In this document: positions 61,504-64,000 of the stretch, one piece after another
How the letters are laid out: every line of letters starts with the position of its first letter
Position numbering within the stretch: the first letter of the stretch is position 1
DNA from: Capsulimonadaceae bacterium
GTDB lineage: Bacteria; Armatimonadota; Armatimonadia; Armatimonadales; Capsulimonadaceae
Assembly: GCA_031292625.1 (NCBI GenBank)
Contig: JARLGU010000008.1
Location: forward strand, 1 to 64,000
Direction of reading: 5' to 3'
DNA: 64,000 bases
The notes under the pieces: generated by a model
What the model was told of the DNA's origin: nothing
The model's input: the letters and a program-made list of their open reading frames with translations, nothing else
The model's database searches: none
Translations under genes and position numbers: made by a program

Positions 61504-62376
61504 CTAAATCGAATTGAAAGTGAGCACTACCCGCGCAGGAGACGCGCACCCCGCCGTCGGACATTGCGACATCGCGCCGACCGAGCTGAGCAGATTCGTC
61601 GAGCCGATCCCAATCGCGCCCGGCGTCGAATTGAAATAGCCGACGCTCACGTTCGTAGCTGTCAGCCACTTCACGTGCCCATCCATGGCGCAATAATTCG
61701 ACCCATTTGAATGCCGGCCGTACTGCCCGTTGAAAGCGGCCGTGCTGCTGGCCTGTGTGTATCCGACAGCCCATCCCGTATCGAGCAAAACGCTCTTCAA
61801 ACCGTTGTCCCAATGCGGTCCGATTACGCCGAGCCCGTTGGTTACGAACGAAACATTGTCCGTGCGCGGCGTCTGGCTGATTTGCGCTAGCGACTGCCCG
61901 GTTACTTCGCAGAACGCGACCGTTAAGCTGCTGGCCGTTAGTTTCGAATAGAGCCCGGGCGTGCCAATGGTAGCGCCAGCCGAACACGATGCGGTTAACG
62001 GCACCACGCCGCTCGCGGAAATGTAGTTGTAGGCGTAGGAAATGCTCGGCGAGACCGTCTGGTCGTCGGGACACGTGTAAACGTCCGCGCTCTTGACGTA
62101 TGGGTAGATCTGCCCCGCCCAGCCAACTCCGGCGGCGATTGCTTGACAGTATCCGGCCGACGGGGAGACGCCCATCGGTAAGGTTTCATCGTAGTCCTGG
62201 ACATATTGTACGAGCGCGATGCCAAGTTGCTTCATGTTCGACGCGCAGGACGTCTGGCGCGATTTCTCACGCGCCGTCGCATATACCGGGAATAAAATCG
62301 CTGCTAATATAGTAATTATAACAATAACAACGAGTAATTCAATAAGCGTAAATCCTTGAGAGCTTCTTTCCTGCAT
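61504..62376 (-). CDS. Type IV-pilin/pseudopilin-like DUF1559-type protein
   Basis: A 290-residue protein with a prepilin cleavage and methylation motif (SSQGFTLIELLVVIVIITILAAILFPVYATAREKSRQTSCASNMKQLGIALVQYVQDYDETLPM), then a globular domain and the H-X9-DG-like motif GRHSNGSNYCAMDGHVKWL near the C-terminus. Such proteins are abundant and multiplied in Planctomycetes and Armatimonadota and are presumed exported by a type II/IV pilus system; their function is unknown. SD GGAGG lies 7 nt before the ATG and inside the last codons of the LacI gene, so the two are coupled. Confidence 0.9.
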   Translation of the reverse strand: MQERSSQGFTLIELLVVIVIITILAAILFPVYATAREKSRQTSCASNMKQLGIALVQYVQDYDETLPMGVSPSAGYCQAIAAGVGWAGQIYPYVKSADVYTCPDDQTVSPSISYAYNYISASGVVPLTASCSAGATIGTPGLYSKLTASSLTVAFCEVTGQSLAQISQTPRTDNVSFVTNGLGVIGPHWDNGLKSVLLDTGWAVGYTQASSTAAFNGQYGRHSNGSNYCAMDGHVKWLTATNVSVGYFNSTPGAIGIGSTNLLSSVGAMSQCPTAGCASPARVVLTFNSI

Positions 62377-62379
62377 TGT

Positions 62380-63519
62380 TCAGCCTCCTTGAGTCCGTTG
62401 CTCGACATCGAGAGTCGACGCTCGCGCGACCAAGTCCGATAGTAGACAAATCTGCTTACGCGCCTTTTGGCGCCGGCACATCTTCAGGATTAAGTCCGCC
62501 GCTTCTCGTCCCATTGCTTCACGCGGTGGACGGAGGGTGGTCAATCCCTCGAATCGCGCTTCCGGCATATCGTCGAACCCCATCACGGCAAAATCGGCCG
62601 CGCGCCCGGCTGCGCGCACGACGTCGAGAAACGCAAGCGCGGCTTCGTCGTTGAGCGCGATCACGGCGGGAGCGATTTGTCCGCTTACAATACCGGCTTC
62701 CGCGATCGTTCGGACCGCGCCGGCGTACCCGTCCGCGGTCGTCCAAAGTTGCGCCGGCGTGCATTGCGGCCGCTCGCCTGGATATACGTTAAGTGTGTCT
62801 GGCGGCAAGCGAAATGCGCGGATTGCGTCGGCGACCCCTTCAATGCGCGCGCTCGCCCAATCGGGATCGACGGGGGCGAGAAACGTGATTCCGCGGTGTC
62901 CCATTTCGATAAGATGCATGCCCGCCGCAAATCCGGCTGCGCGGTTATCATAATAGATGTTTGCAACCGGTGCGCTCAATGCATGAGGCGACACGAACAC
63001 ATAAGGCACTCCCGCCGCCTCGAACACCGGGATTTGGTCAGTGAGGAGCGTGCTTGGGCCGAAATAGACGAGCACGAGAGCGTCAACGTTTTTCGATAAG
63101 AGAGCCGACGCTGCCTCGTCAACGGGAACAGGCGGTGCGTTCGGAACGCGGCGGTTAAAATAGCTTACTCGCGCCGCCCCTTGCTCGGACAGTTTGAGTT
63201 CAAGCGCAGTCGACACATCATGACCCCACGGATTTCGCTCGCCAGCAGGGCTGCTCAGCGCGGCATCGTACTCTGTAATCACGCCGACATGCAGCAGGCG
63301 CCTCTTTGGGCCGACGCCCGCCTCCCCGCCGGAACCGTGGCCGCGCTTTTCGTAGCCGAGCGTCCGCGCCGCCGCCCAGATCCGATCGCTGGTCGCCTTG
63401 GGCACGCGCGTGCTGTTTGTCAGGCCCGACAAGACCGTCGACGTCGAAGCGATCGAGACGTTGGCGAGCTCGGCGACATGCCGGAGGGTGACTCGTTCGG
63501 TTGTATTTTTTCCGGGCAT
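62380..63519 (-). CDS. LacI-family transcriptional regulator (autoregulated, probably leaderless)
   Basis: A 379-residue regulator from the ATG at 63519 (MPGKNTTERVTLRHVAELANVSIASTSTVLSGLTNSTRVPKATSDRIWAAARTLGYEKRG). N-terminal helix-turn-helix, then a sensor domain with LHVGVITEYD, GPSTLLTDQIPVFEAAGVPYVFVS, YYDNRAAGFAAGMHLIEMGHRGITFLAPVDPDWASARIEGVADAIRAF and FAVMGFDDMPEARFEGLTTL. Its ATG lies 6 nt from a consensus -10, so the mRNA should have almost no leader. Palindromic sites overlap the promoter. The prepilin-like gene follows 3 nt after its stop. The effector is unknown. Confidence 0.92.
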   Translation of the reverse strand: MPGKNTTERVTLRHVAELANVSIASTSTVLSGLTNSTRVPKATSDRIWAAARTLGYEKRGHGSGGEAGVGPKRRLLHVGVITEYDAALSSPAGERNPWGHDVSTALELKLSEQGAARVSYFNRRVPNAPPVPVDEAASALLSKNVDALVLVYFGPSTLLTDQIPVFEAAGVPYVFVSPHALSAPVANIYYDNRAAGFAAGMHLIEMGHRGITFLAPVDPDWASARIEGVADAIRAFRLPPDTLNVYPGERPQCTPAQLWTTADGYAGAVRTIAEAGIVSGQIAPAVIALNDEAALAFLDVVRAAGRAADFAVMGFDDMPEARFEGLTTLRPPREAMGREAADLILKMCRRQKARKQICLLSDLVARASTLDVEQRTQGG

Positions 63520-63525
63520 ACAGAT

Positions 63526-63576
63526 ATTATAGAACAGTTGATGAAAACTGTCAATATCATTGATGAAATTCATCAA
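63526..63576 (-). promoter_or_regulatory. Consensus promoter and candidate LacI operators
   Basis: Minus strand: TTGACA (63549-63554), 17-bp spacer, TATAAT (63526-63531), both perfect consensus. Upstream lies the near-perfect palindrome TTGATGAAATTCATCAA (63560-63576, plus strand). A second TTGATGAAA half-site at 63538-63546 falls inside the spacer, 22 bp (two helical turns) away. Confidence 0.85.
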
Positions 63577-63605
63577 ACTGAAAGATGGGTTCCCCTATCG
63601 CCAAA

Positions 63606-63642
63606 AAGGCCCCGTCCGAGCGAGATGCTCGAATGGGGCCTT
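63606..63642 (-). terminator. Terminator of pckA
   Basis: An 8-bp stem AAGGCCCC / GGGGCCTT with an inner CGAGC/GCTCG stem; on the minus strand TTTTTGG follows. It lies about 22 nt past the pckA stop codon. Confidence 0.88.
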
Positions 63643-63664
63643 CAGGATGCTATAAGCCGGCAGC

Positions 63665-64000
63665 TTACGCCTTAGGACCTGCATTCCGGACCTGATCCGG
63701 AACGGGCTCATACTTCTTGAAGTTCTCGACGAACTTGCTCGCCAGTTTCTTGGCCGTGGCATCGTACGCCGCCTTGTCTGCCCAGGTGTTGCGCGGCTGG
63801 AGAACGTCGTCCGGAACGCCGTCGATGTGGACCGGGATGTGCAGGCCAAAGATCGGGTCCTGCTTGGTCTCGACATTGTCAAGGGCGCCGCTGACGGCCG
63901 CGGTAACCATCGCGCGGGTCAGGGAGAGCTTCATTCGCTTGCCGACGCCGTAGGGGCCGCCGCTCCAACCGGTGTTCACCAGGTAAGCGGTCGCTCCGTG
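63665..64000 (-). CDS. pckA: Phosphoenolpyruvate carboxykinase (ATP), C-terminal fragment
   Basis: Only the last 111 residues are in the window; the gene runs off the right edge. The fragment begins [73 protein letters not shown], matching the C-terminal region of ATP-dependent PEPCK, including the conserved LVNTGW and the adenine-site region [12 protein letters not shown]. The enzyme converts oxaloacetate to PEP in gluconeogenesis. A strong terminator follows the stop codon. Confidence 0.93.
   Translation of the reverse strand, partial: HGATAYLVNTGWSGGPYGVGKRMKLSLTRAMVTAAVSGALDNVETKQDPIFGLHIPVHIDGVPDDVLQPRNTWADKAAYDATAKKLASKFVENFKKYEPVPDQVRNAGPKA

Overview
This window appears to be chromosomal DNA (GC roughly 58-60%) from a Gram-negative-type, flagellated bacterium. 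The best guess is Armatimonadota, possibly a Capsulimonas relative. That is inference from gene content only: LacI regulators beside sugar genes, an H-X9-DG prepilin-like protein, DUF4838- and Wzi-like surface proteins, an S-layer-homology/porin fusion, a heptose epimerase (so LPS and an outer membrane) and RNase J. No rRNA, tRNA, CRISPR array or complete transposase was found.

Layout. 1-4.4 kb: a secreted phosphodiester glycosidase, and a LacI regulator divergent from tagaturonate epimerase (uxaE). 4.4-11.9 kb: four tandem paralogous polytopic membrane proteins, GT-C-like, with a gene-conversion tract. 12.1-24.4 kb: the first part of a division/cell-wall (dcw) cluster on the minus strand, transcribed mraZ-rsmH-ftsL-PBP-murE-murF-mraY-murD-ftsW-murG, with a consensus promoter and three MraZ boxes; murC and ftsQAZ do not follow. 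24.7-32.2 kb: a small unknown gene, rsmI, an SLH/Wzi-like outer-membrane protein, a small exported protein, and trpB, trpA, deoC. 32.4-35.8 kb: an alpha-galactosidase-like enzyme and a fucose/arabinose-isomerase-like protein. 36-40 kb: an exported caspase-PEGA-cyclophilin fusion, a stand-alone cyclophilin and pyrG. 40.4-48.1 kb: a chemoreceptor, asd-dapA, hldD and RNase J. 48.9-55.4 kb: a small protein coupled to a D12-class DNA adenine methyltransferase, two secreted carbohydrate-related proteins and a DGC zinc-binding protein. 55.5-61.2 kb: the filament operon fliC-flaG-fliD-fliS-fliT-like with a sigma-28 promoter. 61.5-64 kb: a prepilin-like protein, a second LacI regulator and the 3' end of pckA.

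Two repeat families run through the window. Element A (about 245 bp when complete, 10 copies) has GC-rich self-complementary ends. Eight copies lie within about 12 nt of a stop codon, in either orientation, including the PBP/murE and trpB/trpA junctions. Element B (221 bp, 3 copies) has about 15-bp terminal inverted repeats and 11-13-bp target-site duplications, and is clearly a non-autonomous mobile element.

The strongest candidates for new biology are the stop-codon-associated element A, the caspase-PEGA-cyclophilin protein beside its likely cyclophilin donor, and the four-paralogue membrane array.
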